64,000 nt of DNA, from NCBI RefSeq assembly GCF_000317675.1, contig NC_019776.1:3906001-3970000 (forward strand). The letters run 5' to 3'. Numbering within the stretch: the stretch's first letter is position 1; every line of letters begins with the position of its first letter. The notes below the pieces were generated by a model. That model worked only from the letters and a program-made list of their open reading frames with translations. It was not told the DNA's origin and searched no databases. Positions 55,187 through 64,000 of this stretch are shown piece by piece. The stretch comes from Cyanobacterium aponinum PCC 10605 (GTDB lineage: Bacteria; Cyanobacteriota; Cyanobacteriia; Cyanobacteriales; Cyanobacteriaceae). The position numbers and the translations under genes are program-made.

Positions 55187-57820
55187 ATGCAGCCAACTGA
55201 TCCAAATAAGTTTACTGAAATTGCTTGGGATGCGATCGTGCGATCGCAAGAAATTTGTAAGGAGTTAAAAAACCAAAATTTAGAGGTAGAACATTTAATC
55301 CTTGCTTTATTAGCAGAAGATACCATTGCTGTACAAATATTCCAAAAGGCTAACGTTGAAATTAACAGGTTACAGAAACAACTACAAACCTTTGCTACCC
55401 GTCAACCGAGAATGTATAGTGTGGATCAGTTATACTTAGGACGTAGTTTAGATCAAATGCTCGATCGCGCCGAGAATTGTCGGGTTAGTTGGCAGGATGA
55501 ATATATCGGAGTTTCTCACTTATTGGTTGCCTTTGCGGATGATCAAAGAATCGGAAAAAAAACCTTACGCAGTTTTAACCTCGATCCCCAAGACTTTGAG
55601 CAGAAAGTAAGAGATTTCAAAGTTAAAATCGAGAAAATGGAAGCAGAAACCGAAGAAAAGACTGAAAAAACTGAATCTGAACCATCTTTAACTAAATTTG
55701 GACGGGATTTAACCGAAGAAGCCAGAGCCGGAAAACTTGATCCCGTTATCGGTAGGGATGAAGAAGTGCGTCGAGTAATTCAAGTATTGTCCAGACGTTC
55801 CAAAAATAACCCTGTGTTGATTGGTGAGCCGGGAGTAGGAAAAACTGCGATCGCAGAAGGATTGGCGCAGAGAATTGTTAATGGTGATGTACCGGATTCT
55901 CTTAAAGATAGACAACTGATTTCCCTTGATATGGGAAGTTTAATCGCAGGGGCGAAATATCGGGGGCAATTTGAAGAAAGATTGAGGGGTGTATTAAAAG
56001 AAGTCATCAACTCCGATGGACAGATTATTTTATTTATAGATGAATTACATACTGTAGTCGGTGCGGGTTCACGGGAAGGAGGAGCGATGGATGCAGGAAA
56101 CCTTCTCAAACCCATGTTAGCAAGGGGAGAATTGCGTTGTATTGGGGCGAGTACCCTTGATGAGTATCGGAAACACATTGAAAAAGATCCAGCCCTTGAA
56201 AGGCGTTTTCAGCAAGTCTATGTCAAACAACCTAGCGTTGAGGATACCATCTCCATTTTAAGAGGTTTAAAAGAGCGTTACGAAGTCCATCACGGGGTAA
56301 AAATCAACGACTCTGCTTTAGTGGCGGCGGCAACTTTATCCCATCGTTATATCACAGGGCGCTTTTTACCCGACAAAGCCATTGATTTAGTGGATGAGGC
56401 GGCGGCTAAATTAAAGATGGAAATTACCTCTAAACCCGTGGAGTTAGAAAACCTCGATCGCCGTTTGATGCAATTAGAGATGGAAAAACTATCTCTGTCT
56501 GGGGAAGGAAAAAACGATAAAATGACCCTTGAAAACCTCGATCGCATTTCCAAAGAAATAGAAGAATTGAAAAAGAAACAGAGGGAATTGTCATCCCAAT
56601 GGCAAATCGAGAAAGAATTTTTAGACGAAATTAACGCCCTCAAAGAAGAAGAAGAAGAACTGCGTTTGCAAGTAGAACAGGCAGAAAGGGCTTATGATCT
56701 AAATACTGCCGCTCAACTTAAATATGGCAAACTAGAAACCCTACAACAAGATATAGAGGCAAAAGAGGCGAAATTACTGGAAATTCAATCCCAAGAAAAC
56801 GCCATGTTGAGGGAAGATGTTACCGAAGCAGACATAGCCGAAATTGTGGCAGGATGGACAGGGATACCCCTCAATCGCCTTTTAGAAACCGAAAGACAAA
56901 AACTCCTCGAATTAGAATCCCATCTCCATGAAAGAGTAATCGGACAAACCGAGGCGGTATCTATCGTTTCAGCCGCCATTAGACGTGCGAGGGCGGGAAT
57001 GAAAGACCCTAATAGACCGATCGGGTCATTTTTGTTCATGGGACCTACAGGAGTCGGAAAAACAGAATTAGCTAGGGCTTTAGCAGGTTTCCTCTTTGAC
57101 TCCGAAGACGCAATGGTGAGGATTGATATGTCAGAGTACATGGAGAAACACGCAGTTTCCCGTCTTATTGGCGCACCACCGGGGTATGTAGGCTATGAAG
57201 AAGGAGGACAATTATCGGAAGCCATACGTCGTCGCCCTTACTCAGTGGTATTGTTAGATGAGGTGGAAAAGGCACATAGAGATGTCTTTAATATTCTTTT
57301 GCAGGTGTTAGACGATGGTAGAATTACCGACAGTCAGGGACGTTTAGTAGATTTCCGTAATACTATTATTGTTATGACATCAAATATCGGCAGTGAATAC
57401 ATCCTCCAATTAGCAGGGGATGATAACAATTATGAACCGATGAAAGATAAAGTATTAGTGGCATTAAGAAAGCACTTTCGTCCTGAATTTCTCAACCGTA
57501 TTGATGATTTAATCATTTTCCACGGCTTGAAAAAAGATGAGTTAAGGCACATTGTTACTTTACAACTCAAACGCCTTGAGAATCTGTTGAGTGAGCAAAG
57601 AATTGCCATTGAATTAACCCCAGAAGCACAGGATTATATCGTTAATGTGGGGTATGATCCTATCTATGGCGCCCGTCCCTTAAAACGAGCAATACAAAGA
57701 GAATTAGAAAATCCTCTTGCCACGAAAATCTTAGAAATGGCTTTTACAGAAGGGGATACAGTGTTAGTAAGTTTTGAAAAAGATCATCTAGTCTTTAGTA
57801 AGAAAGAGGAAGTCAATTAA
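55187..57820 (+). CDS. clpB: ATP-dependent chaperone ClpB
   Basis: Hexameric disaggregase that works with DnaK; 877 residues. Order: N-terminal Clp repeat domain (about 1-150), AAA1 with GEPGVGKT (near 213-220) and [12 protein letters not shown], a long coiled-coil M domain (about 410-530, rich in Glu/Lys/Leu), which distinguishes ClpB from ClpC, then AAA2 with GPTGVGKT (near 616) and [11 protein letters not shown]. There is no ClpP-binding tripeptide loop apparent. Cyanobacteria often have two ClpB proteins; which one this is cannot be told here. No heat-shock operator of CIRCE type is visible upstream. Confidence 0.95.
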   Translation: MQPTDPNKFTEIAWDAIVRSQEICKELKNQNLEVEHLILALLAEDTIAVQIFQKANVEINRLQKQLQTFATRQPRMYSVDQLYLGRSLDQMLDRAENCRVSWQDEYIGVSHLLVAFADDQRIGKKTLRSFNLDPQDFEQKVRDFKVKIEKMEAETEEKTEKTESEPSLTKFGRDLTEEARAGKLDPVIGRDEEVRRVIQVLSRRSKNNPVLIGEPGVGKTAIAEGLAQRIVNGDVPDSLKDRQLISLDMGSLIAGAKYRGQFEERLRGVLKEVINSDGQIILFIDELHTVVGAGSREGGAMDAGNLLKPMLARGELRCIGASTLDEYRKHIEKDPALERRFQQVYVKQPSVEDTISILRGLKERYEVHHGVKINDSALVAAATLSHRYITGRFLPDKAIDLVDEAAAKLKMEITSKPVELENLDRRLMQLEMEKLSLSGEGKNDKMTLENLDRISKEIEELKKKQRELSSQWQIEKEFLDEINALKEEEEELRLQVEQAERAYDLNTAAQLKYGKLETLQQDIEAKEAKLLEIQSQENAMLREDVTEADIAEIVAGWTGIPLNRLLETERQKLLELESHLHERVIGQTEAVSIVSAAIRRARAGMKDPNRPIGSFLFMGPTGVGKTELARALAGFLFDSEDAMVRIDMSEYMEKHAVSRLIGAPPGYVGYEEGGQLSEAIRRRPYSVVLLDEVEKAHRDVFNILLQVLDDGRITDSQGRLVDFRNTIIVMTSNIGSEYILQLAGDDNNYEPMKDKVLVALRKHFRPEFLNRIDDLIIFHGLKKDELRHIVTLQLKRLENLLSEQRIAIELTPEAQDYIVNVGYDPIYGARPLKRAIQRELENPLATKILEMAFTEGDTVLVSFEKDHLVFSKKEEVN

Positions 57821-57876
57821 AAATTGGGGCAGGAATAAGGACAAAGGGCAATTAGTCAATGATCTATAAGTACGTA

Positions 57877-57971
57877 AGTTCGGACTAAGGCAATTTTATT
57901 GTTATTTCTAGGAAGCTATAAGGTTCTCCGACTAGGAGAAAATAATGCTTTCAGCTTATGCAAAACTCAGG
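57877..57971 (+). repeat. About 97-bp dispersed repeat, copy 2
   Basis: Same orientation as copy 1 at 19687-19783. Contains a small perfect hairpin CTCCGACTAGGAG near 57925-57937. Ends GCTTATGCAAAACTCAGG. Confidence 0.75.
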
Positions 57972-58075
57972 TTACATAAAAATCAAACCTAAAACCTGGC
58001 ATCTAATACCTAAAACTTAGTCAAATCAGATATTCTTATATCGAATTGAGGTAAACTCCGAACTCAGATTGATTG

Positions 58076-58435
58076 CTAGTGGTTATGATTGTCTAAATTT
58101 AATTCTTTAATCTCTTTGGAGAGAAAATAGTTAAGAAATGTTCTAATAATAGCAATTATTGCCAACTTTCCTAAACTCTCATAAGTTGCACCTACCGTTG
58201 TGGCTAATATATCTGCTCCTAATTGAAATTCTAATGCTAAAGCTAAAGATCTAGCTACACGAGTTCTGACAATATTATAAATGTGATTATTGGGGTGATG
58301 ACAAAGATAAATTATATGATGAAGGTTGATAATAATGCCCATGGTTACGGTGATTATCCCTAATGCTTCGAGAAAGATTTTTGCCAATGTCGCAATATAG
58401 ACTAAACCTTCTTCTAAATGTTCGATGAATTCCAT
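58076..58435 (-). CDS. DUF1622 membrane protein
   Basis: A 119-residue protein with about three hydrophobic helices. VRTRVARSLALALEFQLGADILATTV (about 61-86) is the family signature. Function unknown. It follows the glutaredoxin-like gene on the same strand by 31 bp and may be co-transcribed. Confidence 0.8.
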   Translation of the reverse strand: MEFIEHLEEGLVYIATLAKIFLEALGIITVTMGIIINLHHIIYLCHHPNNHIYNIVRTRVARSLALALEFQLGADILATTVGATYESLGKLAIIAIIRTFLNYFLSKEIKELNLDNHNH

Positions 58436-58466
58436 ATCTTTAGCTTATTTGATATCTAGTTTTTAC

Positions 58467-58730
58467 TTACTGTTTATTGGCAAACTTTTGTAAAACTTTA
58501 CTTAATTGATTAACAGAAATGCGAGGAGAATTACGAGGAATTAATTTTTCTTGTCCGTCCATCACTAAGTATAAAACTGGAATTTCATATTGATATTTTT
58601 CCCACCATTCTTTATTTTTTGTAATATCTCTTATTTCTAAATTTATGTCAATATCATCAATTTCTCTTAATTTTTCCTCTAATCCTTCGCATAAGTGACA
58701 TCCAGTTTTGCTATATAAAATCAATTCCAT
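58467..58730 (-). CDS. Glutaredoxin-like protein (DUF836)
   Basis: An 87-residue thioredoxin-fold protein. The redox motif is CHLC in YSKTGCHLCEGLEEKL (about 6-21) and the cis-Pro lies in YEIPVLYL near 48-55. It likely acts in thiol redox transfer, with the partner unknown. It sits 31 bp upstream of the DUF1622 gene. Confidence 0.82.
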   Translation of the reverse strand: MELILYSKTGCHLCEGLEEKLREIDDIDINLEIRDITKNKEWWEKYQYEIPVLYLVMDGQEKLIPRNSPRISVNQLSKVLQKFANKQ

Positions 58731-59133
58731 TTTTATGATTAAATAATATTTTTTATAAATAACTATAGTTTATTAATTATAAATTAATCAGGATAGAAGA
58801 AAAGAATAAAAAACTCTGTTTAATGTAATAATGTTCGGTTTGATCCAGTAAACTAAGACGGATTTAACTTATCATTTTTATTAAATTTGAAAAACTAAAA
58901 ACTATTCAAACCCTTGACTTTTTCCTCTTTCTTAGCCTAATCAGTAAACTTAAATGCACTCCTAACTTATCAAGTAGTGAATAGCAGGTTTGGCAGTTTA
59001 ATTTTTCAAACATTTTAATGATTCCTTTAAAAAATGGGAAAAATGAAAATCAATGGCTCTATAGTGTGAGTATGTAATCCTTTCTCCCTAATACCCCAAT
59101 TCTTAACACCCTAATACTCAAATCTCTTACCCT
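58731..59133. repeat. 403-bp intergenic region
   Basis: AT-rich DNA. A GGCTCTATAGTGTGAGTATGT fragment related to the MITE-family left end lies at about 59052-59072. I see no ORF, tRNA or clear terminator. Confidence 0.5.
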
Positions 59134-59460
59134 TTAGTTTATATCATCTTCATTTAAGGGTGATTGAGTACGCTTAAATGTTTTAATGGGTAAATTGGCA
59201 CTTAAAGACGTTTTACGATCATTACTTTGGATGAAAAATTCAGTTTCTTCAACATCAATATCAAGGTAACGGCTAACGACTTCTAATATTTCCTGACGCA
59301 TTTTCGTGATGATTTCAGGATTAATACCGGCTCGATCATGAGACAATACTAATTGTAAACGACTTTTTGCTTGATTGCGAGTTTTATTTGAGCCAGTCCA
59401 TGAATTAATAGTATCAACAATTTCTTTAAACATATTCAGTTGGGGGATATTTTTTAGCAA
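59134..59460 (-). CDS. minE: Cell division topological specificity factor MinE
   Basis: A 108-residue protein that stimulates MinD ATPase and sets up its oscillation. The helical anti-MinCD region (RNQAKSRLQLVLSHDRAGINPEIITKMRQEILEVVSRYLDID, about 27-69) is clear, with the basic membrane-binding N-terminus before it. Length is normal. It follows minD by 24 bp. Confidence 0.95.
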   Translation of the reverse strand: MLKNIPQLNMFKEIVDTINSWTGSNKTRNQAKSRLQLVLSHDRAGINPEIITKMRQEILEVVSRYLDIDVEETEFFIQSNDRKTSLSANLPIKTFKRTQSPLNEDDIN

Positions 59461-59484
59461 GAAAATGGGTGTAAACAGAAAAAA

Positions 59485-60294
59485 TTACTTCTGTGAAGAA
59501 AAACCAAAAAAGCGACGGATTTTTGTAATGAAGTTATCTTGAGTTGTCATAAAATCCAAAAATGGAACATCAGAACCATTAATTCTTCTAGCAATATTTT
59601 TTATAGCCATAGCTGGGAGAGAATCTTGAGGACTTAAAACTAATGGTTCTCCTTTATTAGAAGATGTTATGATTTTTTTATCGTCAGGTACAATGCCAAT
59701 TAGGGGAACAACTAATAAATCAAGTATATCTTCTACACTTAACATTTCATCCATTTGTACCATTTCTGGACGCAATCGATTAACAATTAGACGAATATTA
59801 CTCATATTCTCGCTTTCGAGTAAGCCGACAACTCTATCGGCATCTCTAACGGCTGCAACTTCGGGTGTTGTGACAATTAGGGCTTCTTTTGCCGCCGAGA
59901 TAGCATTACGGAAGCCCATTTCAATCCCCGCAGGACAGTCAACAAAGATATAATCAAAATTAGGACTAAGTTGCTCAACTACTTCCTTCATTTGTTCGGG
60001 AGTAATGGCATCTTTGGTGCGATTCTGTGCCGCAGGTAACAGATGTAAGCCTTCTGTTCTTTTGTCTTTAACGATCGCCTTTTCTAAAGTACATTCACCA
60101 GATAAAGCATCAATAATAGTATAAACGACTCTTTGCTCTAGCCCCAATAATAAATCTAAATTTCTTAACCCAAAATCCGCATCAATCAGACAAACTTTTT
60201 TCCCCAATTGGGCAACGGCTGTACCAAGGTTTGCCGTAATGGTTGTTTTTCCAACTCCGCCTTTTCCAGAAGTAATAACAATAACTCTAGTCAT
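59485..60294 (-). CDS. minD: Septum site-determining ATPase MinD
   Basis: Membrane-associated ParA-type ATPase that positions the division site; 269 residues. Deviant Walker A SGKGGVGKTT (8-17), CLIDADFGLRNLDLLLG near 38-54, and the C-terminal amphipathic membrane helix region ITKIRRFFGF. The ATG at 60294 is chosen over an upstream one at 60336 because the protein then begins MTRVIVITSGKGG, as in the family. minE follows, but minC, which commonly precedes minD, is not in this position; the upstream gene is an MFS transporter. Confidence 0.97.
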   Translation of the reverse strand: MTRVIVITSGKGGVGKTTITANLGTAVAQLGKKVCLIDADFGLRNLDLLLGLEQRVVYTIIDALSGECTLEKAIVKDKRTEGLHLLPAAQNRTKDAITPEQMKEVVEQLSPNFDYIFVDCPAGIEMGFRNAISAAKEALIVTTPEVAAVRDADRVVGLLESENMSNIRLIVNRLRPEMVQMDEMLSVEDILDLLVVPLIGIVPDDKKIITSSNKGEPLVLSPQDSLPAMAIKNIARRINGSDVPFLDFMTTQDNFITKIRRFFGFSSQK

Positions 60295-60399
60295 ATAAAA
60301 ATAATAATAAAAGATAACAAAACCAATATAAATCAACTAGGCTAAATAATTTTAACTAAAATTAAAAATAACCTTCTACTTTTAAGTCGATAATTGTCC

Positions 60400-61605
60400 C
60401 TATTCTTTAGAGATTAAATATTGTAAAGCAAAAACTGCGATCGCAACACTTAGAGCTAAAATTAACCAGAAATTATGAGCATAAACTTCTCCTTGGTCTA
60501 AAACCCAACCTCCTAAAGGAGGACCAATTAAATAGCCAATGGCCCAACATTGAGAATTAATTGCGAAATAAATTCCCCGTAAAGATTCAGGAGATATATC
60601 CACCACAAAAGCGGAAGCGGCAGGATTATAAGTAGTAAGTGCGATCGCACCTAATAAAACCGCTAATATACCCCAATAAAAAGCATAATTGTTTACATTT
60701 CCCGTCAACCATACTAGAGCAAAACTAATGCCCCAAATTAAAGCTGAAAACATTAAACCACGAAGATGGCTAAGGCGATTAAGAATTTTCACCACAGGTA
60801 ATTGAAACAAAGCGGCAAAAGCAATATGTAAACTAAATAAACCACTAAGATTAGTAATAGAAAATTGATTACTGTTGGTAAAATTAGTCAAGTATAGAGG
60901 TAAAGTGGACTGAATTTGAGAAATATAAGTGGTAAACAAAATATTAATAAAACAAAAAACCCATAATCTTTTGTCCTTTAAAGCCTTCTGCCAATTTTGC
61001 CAATTATCTTCATCTCCCTCTTTTCCTCCGTGATAACTCTCCTTAATAGTAAACTTAATAACTAAATAAAATAAAATAAAAGAAAAACCATCAATAATAA
61101 ATAACAAGCGATAATTATTAGTAAGGGCAATTAACCACCCCCCCACGGCAACCCCCAAACCTAAACCAATATTATCTCCCAAACGGCTTAAGGCAAAAGC
61201 CGAGTTTCTCTGTTTTTCTGTCGTTAAATCCGCCACTGCCGCTTCTGCGGGAGGCCAATATAAACCGATTCCTAAACCCATTAACAAATTACCTAGTAAT
61301 AGGAAAAGATAGTTATGAGTGAGAATTAAAAATATGTCTGCTACTGCCGAAATTAACGCTGATAAAAGTAAGGTTTTCTTTCTTCCCCACTTCAGGGAGT
61401 CACTCCAACTACCTCCCCAGAAACGTCCAACAATTCCCGATACAGAAGAGCTACCAAGAGCAATACCCACCATTGTGGGCGAAAAATTCAATTCGTTAAC
61501 AAAAAATATCGGAGCATAAAATAAAGTAAATCCTGTACCAAATTGTAATAATAATCTTCCTCCTGCTAATATCCAAACTTGTGGGTTTAATGATAATTTA
61601 CTCAT
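60400..61605 (-). CDS. MFS transporter
   Basis: A 401-residue, 12-helix major facilitator. FYAPIFFVNELNFSPTMVGIALGSSSVSGIVGRFWGGSWSDSLKWGRKKTLL (about 28-79) contains the loop 2-3 G-x-x-x-D-x-x-G-R-K-like motif A (GSWSDSLKWGRKK), and the halves repeat. The substrate is unknown. It ends about 105 bp before the minD start on the same strand. Confidence 0.88.
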   Translation of the reverse strand: MSKLSLNPQVWILAGGRLLLQFGTGFTLFYAPIFFVNELNFSPTMVGIALGSSSVSGIVGRFWGGSWSDSLKWGRKKTLLLSALISAVADIFLILTHNYLFLLLGNLLMGLGIGLYWPPAEAAVADLTTEKQRNSAFALSRLGDNIGLGLGVAVGGWLIALTNNYRLLFIIDGFSFILFYLVIKFTIKESYHGGKEGDEDNWQNWQKALKDKRLWVFCFINILFTTYISQIQSTLPLYLTNFTNSNQFSITNLSGLFSLHIAFAALFQLPVVKILNRLSHLRGLMFSALIWGISFALVWLTGNVNNYAFYWGILAVLLGAIALTTYNPAASAFVVDISPESLRGIYFAINSQCWAIGYLIGPPLGGWVLDQGEVYAHNFWLILALSVAIAVFALQYLISKE

Positions 61606-61644
61606 GTTTAAGTATTTTAAAGTTATATATTAAAACCTAACATC

Positions 61645-61692
61645 ACCTGAGTTTGGGATAAATTTTTATCTATGAGTGATGGCGAAAAGGGC
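61645..61692 (+). repeat. About 48-bp dispersed repeat, copy 2
   Basis: Matches 31921-31970 with a few base changes (ACCTGAGTTTGGGATAAATT...). In both places it is followed by GGGCAA and by heptamer repeats and then the GGGCGAATGGCCATTCGCCC palindrome, so the two loci share a composite repeat block. Confidence 0.75.
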
Positions 61693-61771
61693 AATTAGTG
61701 AATAGTGAATAGTTGATAATTACTCGTTACTCGTTACTCATTACTTTCTTCTAAAACCTGAAACCCTGTAC

Positions 61772-61791
61772 GGGCGAATGGCCATTCGCCC
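61772..61791. repeat. 20-bp perfect palindrome GGGCGAATGGCCATTCGCCC, copy 2
   Basis: Identical to 32057-32076, including the preceding CTGTAC. Followed by heptamer repeats and a CCGATATTCTTAAACCGAAA unit (61857-61876). Confidence 0.9.
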
Positions 61792-61884
61792 CTCATCCCC
61801 TCTCCCCTCATCCCCCTATCCCCAACACCTGCAACTTGCAACCTGACACCTACCCTTATCCGATATTCTTAAACCGAAATGAGG

Positions 61885-62505
61885 TTAATTAATATTTGTT
61901 TTGCGGAAAATTAAAGAAAAATTATTAGCAGGCATAGCTATTTTTTGCTCCAATTCCAACTGATATTTATTGGCAACTTTTTCCACATCTTCTAAATTTC
62001 TCACCCCCCATGCCGGGTTTTGACTTCTTAAATAATAATCAAATTCTTCATTACTGGGAGCAGTATGCTGGTTGTTGAGTTTATAAGCCCCATACAGATA
62101 TAAAATACCATTGAGAGGTAACAGGTCTCCTGCACCTTCCATTAAGCCGAGACAAGCCTCCCAAGGGGCAATATGAATCATATTAATACAAATTATTGTG
62201 CTTATTTTTTCCGTTTTTAGAGACAAATACCAATCACTCTCCATAACATCAATCATTAAAGGTGATTGTAAATTAGCACAGGGATATTCTTCTCTCCATG
62301 CTTTGATACTAGCGATAGATTCTGGATTTTGATCAGAGGGAATCCATTTTTGTTGAGGAAAATGAGGTGCAAAAAATATAGAGTGTTCTCCTGTGCCACT
62401 AGCAACCTCTAAGATGTTACCCGTGTCATTATTTGCAATTATGCTTTTTAATACTTCTAGTATGGGCTTACGATTGTTAATTGTTGCAGGAGCGTGTTTT
62501 TTCAT
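61885..62505 (-). CDS. DUF938 SAM-dependent methyltransferase
   Basis: A 206-residue class I methyltransferase-fold protein of the DUF938 family. Motif I is ILEVASGTGEHSIFFAPHFP (about 37-56), the acidic end of strand 2 is WIPSDQNPESIASI, and IICINMIHIAPWEACLGLMEGAGDLL (about 104-129) is characteristic. Substrate unknown. It stands alone. Confidence 0.85.
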   Translation of the reverse strand: MKKHAPATINNRKPILEVLKSIIANNDTGNILEVASGTGEHSIFFAPHFPQQKWIPSDQNPESIASIKAWREEYPCANLQSPLMIDVMESDWYLSLKTEKISTIICINMIHIAPWEACLGLMEGAGDLLPLNGILYLYGAYKLNNQHTAPSNEEFDYYLRSQNPAWGVRNLEDVEKVANKYQLELEQKIAMPANNFSLIFRKTNIN

Positions 62506-62836
62506 AAAATTTCCATCGATTTTTTATTGTTATCTAATCAAAAATTTTGGGTTACAAATTTTTAACTCTTTCGGTGGATCTCAGATCTTTTTTTATCGGT
62601 TAAGATTAAAATGGGAATTACAATAATTACTATAGCAACCATTAACTACTTCTTTGTTGATAATTTAACTCAAAATCTTTTCTTCACTGTTAGAATATTG
62701 ATTGTTTAACTATTAAATTTTGCTATTTTAGTATTTGATATTATTGCTATTTTAGCTTTTCTTCGTATTTTGTTTTTTTAGAAGAAATAATTTTATTATT
62801 CATTTATTTTACTGCACTATTTTTATTTTTTCAGCT
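62506..62836. other. AT-rich intergenic region
   Basis: 331 bp between divergent genes. Very T-rich around 62690-62830. I see no ORF, RNA or repeat family member. Confidence 0.5.
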
Positions 62837-64000
62837 ATGAATACTTACTCTAAATCTAAGTCTATTATGCAAATTCGTCCTATTCAATATCGTGATTTAG
62901 GTGCGATCGCACGCTTATTACAAGAACGTTTATCTATCGAATTTAACAGTCGTCAAAACGCTTTATTAGAGAAAATTCAAAAATATCAAAGTTGTTATGG
63001 TTTATTACAATTAACAAAAATTTTACCTTGGACTGTTGATCAAGATTTTTATGTTTATGTAGCGGAAAAAGACCAACAAATTCAAGGGTTAATTCAAGTT
63101 TATCCCATTAACCATAATCGCAGTACTTGGAAAGTTGAACAAGTTTTAATCAATCACAATACTTCTTTAAGTCACTTATTAATCGGTAATTGCAGTATTG
63201 GTTCTCAACTATTACGTTATTGTTTTGAGAAAATTTGGGAAGCTAGAACTTGGGTACTAGAGGTTAATGTAAATGAAAAAAATACCATTGGTTTATATAG
63301 GGAAAATGGTTTTCAACCGATGGCACAGATTACCTATTGGCAATGTGATGGGGATACCTTAGAAAAACTGGCACAACAAGAACCTAATTTGCCGAATTTA
63401 CTACCTGTCAGTAATGCAGATGCCAAACTTATTTATCAGTTAGATTGTGTTTCCATGCCTCCGATGTTAAGACAAATTTTCGATCGCCATGTGGATGATT
63501 TTAAAACTAATTTATGGCAATATTTAACGGGCAAAATACAAGAATTATTTAATCATACAGAAGTAGTTAGCGCTTATGTCTTTGAACCTCAGAGAAAAGC
63601 TGCGATCGGTTATTTTGAAATTAGCTTATGTAAAAACGGAAATCATCCTCACAAAGCAAAACTAACAGTACATCCGGCTTATACATGGCTATATCCTAAA
63701 TTGTTATCGCAAATGGCAACCTTAATTAAGATTTATCCCTCTCAATCTTTAATATTGTCCTCGGCTGACTATCAAGCAGAAAGAGAAGAATTTTTAGAAC
63801 AATTAGGGGCAACCCGTCAAGATCACAATTTATTAATGTCTCGTTCTGTATGGCATAAGCTGAAAGAAAGCAAATCTCTCGATCTGAGTTTACCTGAAGT
63901 TTTAAACAGTTTAAAACCAGCTCATACCCCTATTCCCACTCCTTGGACAAAATCCCACTGGCAAGATAATCCCCATAATTCTCAGAATAAATCAGCAGAC
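62837..64000 (+). CDS. GNAT-family N-acetyltransferase, C-terminus cut by window end
   Basis: Open from ATG 62837 to the right edge, 388 codons without a stop. The N-terminal part (about 12-160) has a GNAT fold: MQIRPIQYRDLGAIARLLQER, then IGSQLLRYCFEKIWEARTWVLEVNVNEKNTIGLYRENGFQPMAQITYW, with the typical N-x-x-x-x-x-L-Y-x-x-x-G-F motif. A second region of about 200 residues follows, perhaps a second degenerate acetyltransferase-like domain, and the end becomes Pro/Ser-rich. The substrate is unknown. Confidence 0.8.
   Translation, partial: MNTYSKSKSIMQIRPIQYRDLGAIARLLQERLSIEFNSRQNALLEKIQKYQSCYGLLQLTKILPWTVDQDFYVYVAEKDQQIQGLIQVYPINHNRSTWKVEQVLINHNTSLSHLLIGNCSIGSQLLRYCFEKIWEARTWVLEVNVNEKNTIGLYRENGFQPMAQITYWQCDGDTLEKLAQQEPNLPNLLPVSNADAKLIYQLDCVSMPPMLRQIFDRHVDDFKTNLWQYLTGKIQELFNHTEVVSAYVFEPQRKAAIGYFEISLCKNGNHPHKAKLTVHPAYTWLYPKLLSQMATLIKIYPSQSLILSSADYQAEREEFLEQLGATRQDHNLLMSRSVWHKLKESKSLDLSLPEVLNSLKPAHTPIPTPWTKSHWQDNPHNSQNKSAD

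Noticed and set aside
56347-57141. Long minus-strand ORFs inside clpB
   Set aside because: They are opposite-strand shadows of a strongly conserved gene with Ser/Arg-rich composition.

Overview
The window is a low-GC chromosomal segment of a unicellular cyanobacterium. The evidence is photosystem I subunit PsaD, the iron-stress chlorophyll protein IsiA with flavodoxin, a kaiABC clock operon, NDH-1 proteins NdhH and CRR6, a cyanobacterial AtpB/AtpC pair, and dozens of HIP1-type GCGATCGC octamers. AT-richness, gene content and abundant heptameric repeats suggest a Geminocystis/Cyanobacterium-like organism. That placement is inference; no rRNA gene is present to confirm it.

Layout. 0-2.5 kb: a secreted-protein fragment and divergent siderophore/iron ABC genes (FecCD permease, ATPase). 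2.6-12 kb: site-2 protease, degenerate metallo-beta-lactamase, RfbB, Lgt, an RND pump and a sugar nucleotidyltransferase, followed by a 188-bp mobile-looking repeat beside a dead transposase. 12.5-20 kb: aminodeoxychorismate lyase, PsaD, cobyric acid synthase, a thioredoxin-like membrane protein and an M23 peptidase. 20-26 kb: a candidate small RNA or bidirectional terminator, CRR6, a HAD hydrolase and hypA-hypB-hypF for [NiFe] hydrogenase maturation. 26-31.3 kb: a thioesterase cluster, isiB-isiA and a glycosyltransferase/GtrA pair. 32-36 kb: kaiA-kaiB-kaiC and a YebC regulator. 36.5-40.5 kb: oligopeptidase A, then a small accessory patch with hicBA, a broken EcoRI-type adenine methylase, a truncated PIN-like toxin and its orphan DUF433 partner. 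40.7-49.5 kb: FAD oxidoreductase, tRNA-Ser(CGA), atpB/atpC, rsmB, ndhH and a MATE pump. 49.8-54.4 kb: a probable zinc-homeostasis locus (folE and a His-rich COG0523 GTPase, hemB, zur) carrying two near-identical Zur-type palindromes, with a VapBC-like pair in the middle. 55-64 kb: ClpB, DUF1622 and glutaredoxin-like proteins, minD-minE without minC, an MFS transporter, a DUF938 methyltransferase and a GNAT protein running off the end.

Most genes are ordinary housekeeping genes. The intergenic DNA is unusual: nearly every gap is built from dispersed repeats. These include TATTCAC/GTGAATA and CAGGTNN heptamers, two 20-bp perfect palindrome families, a roughly 190-bp element with GGCTCT/AGAGCC ends, and at least four other 33-105 bp families. 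No wholly new multi-gene system could be demonstrated. The best leads are the zinc locus, the candidate small RNA at 20.0 kb, the dispersed element family and the decayed defence patch.
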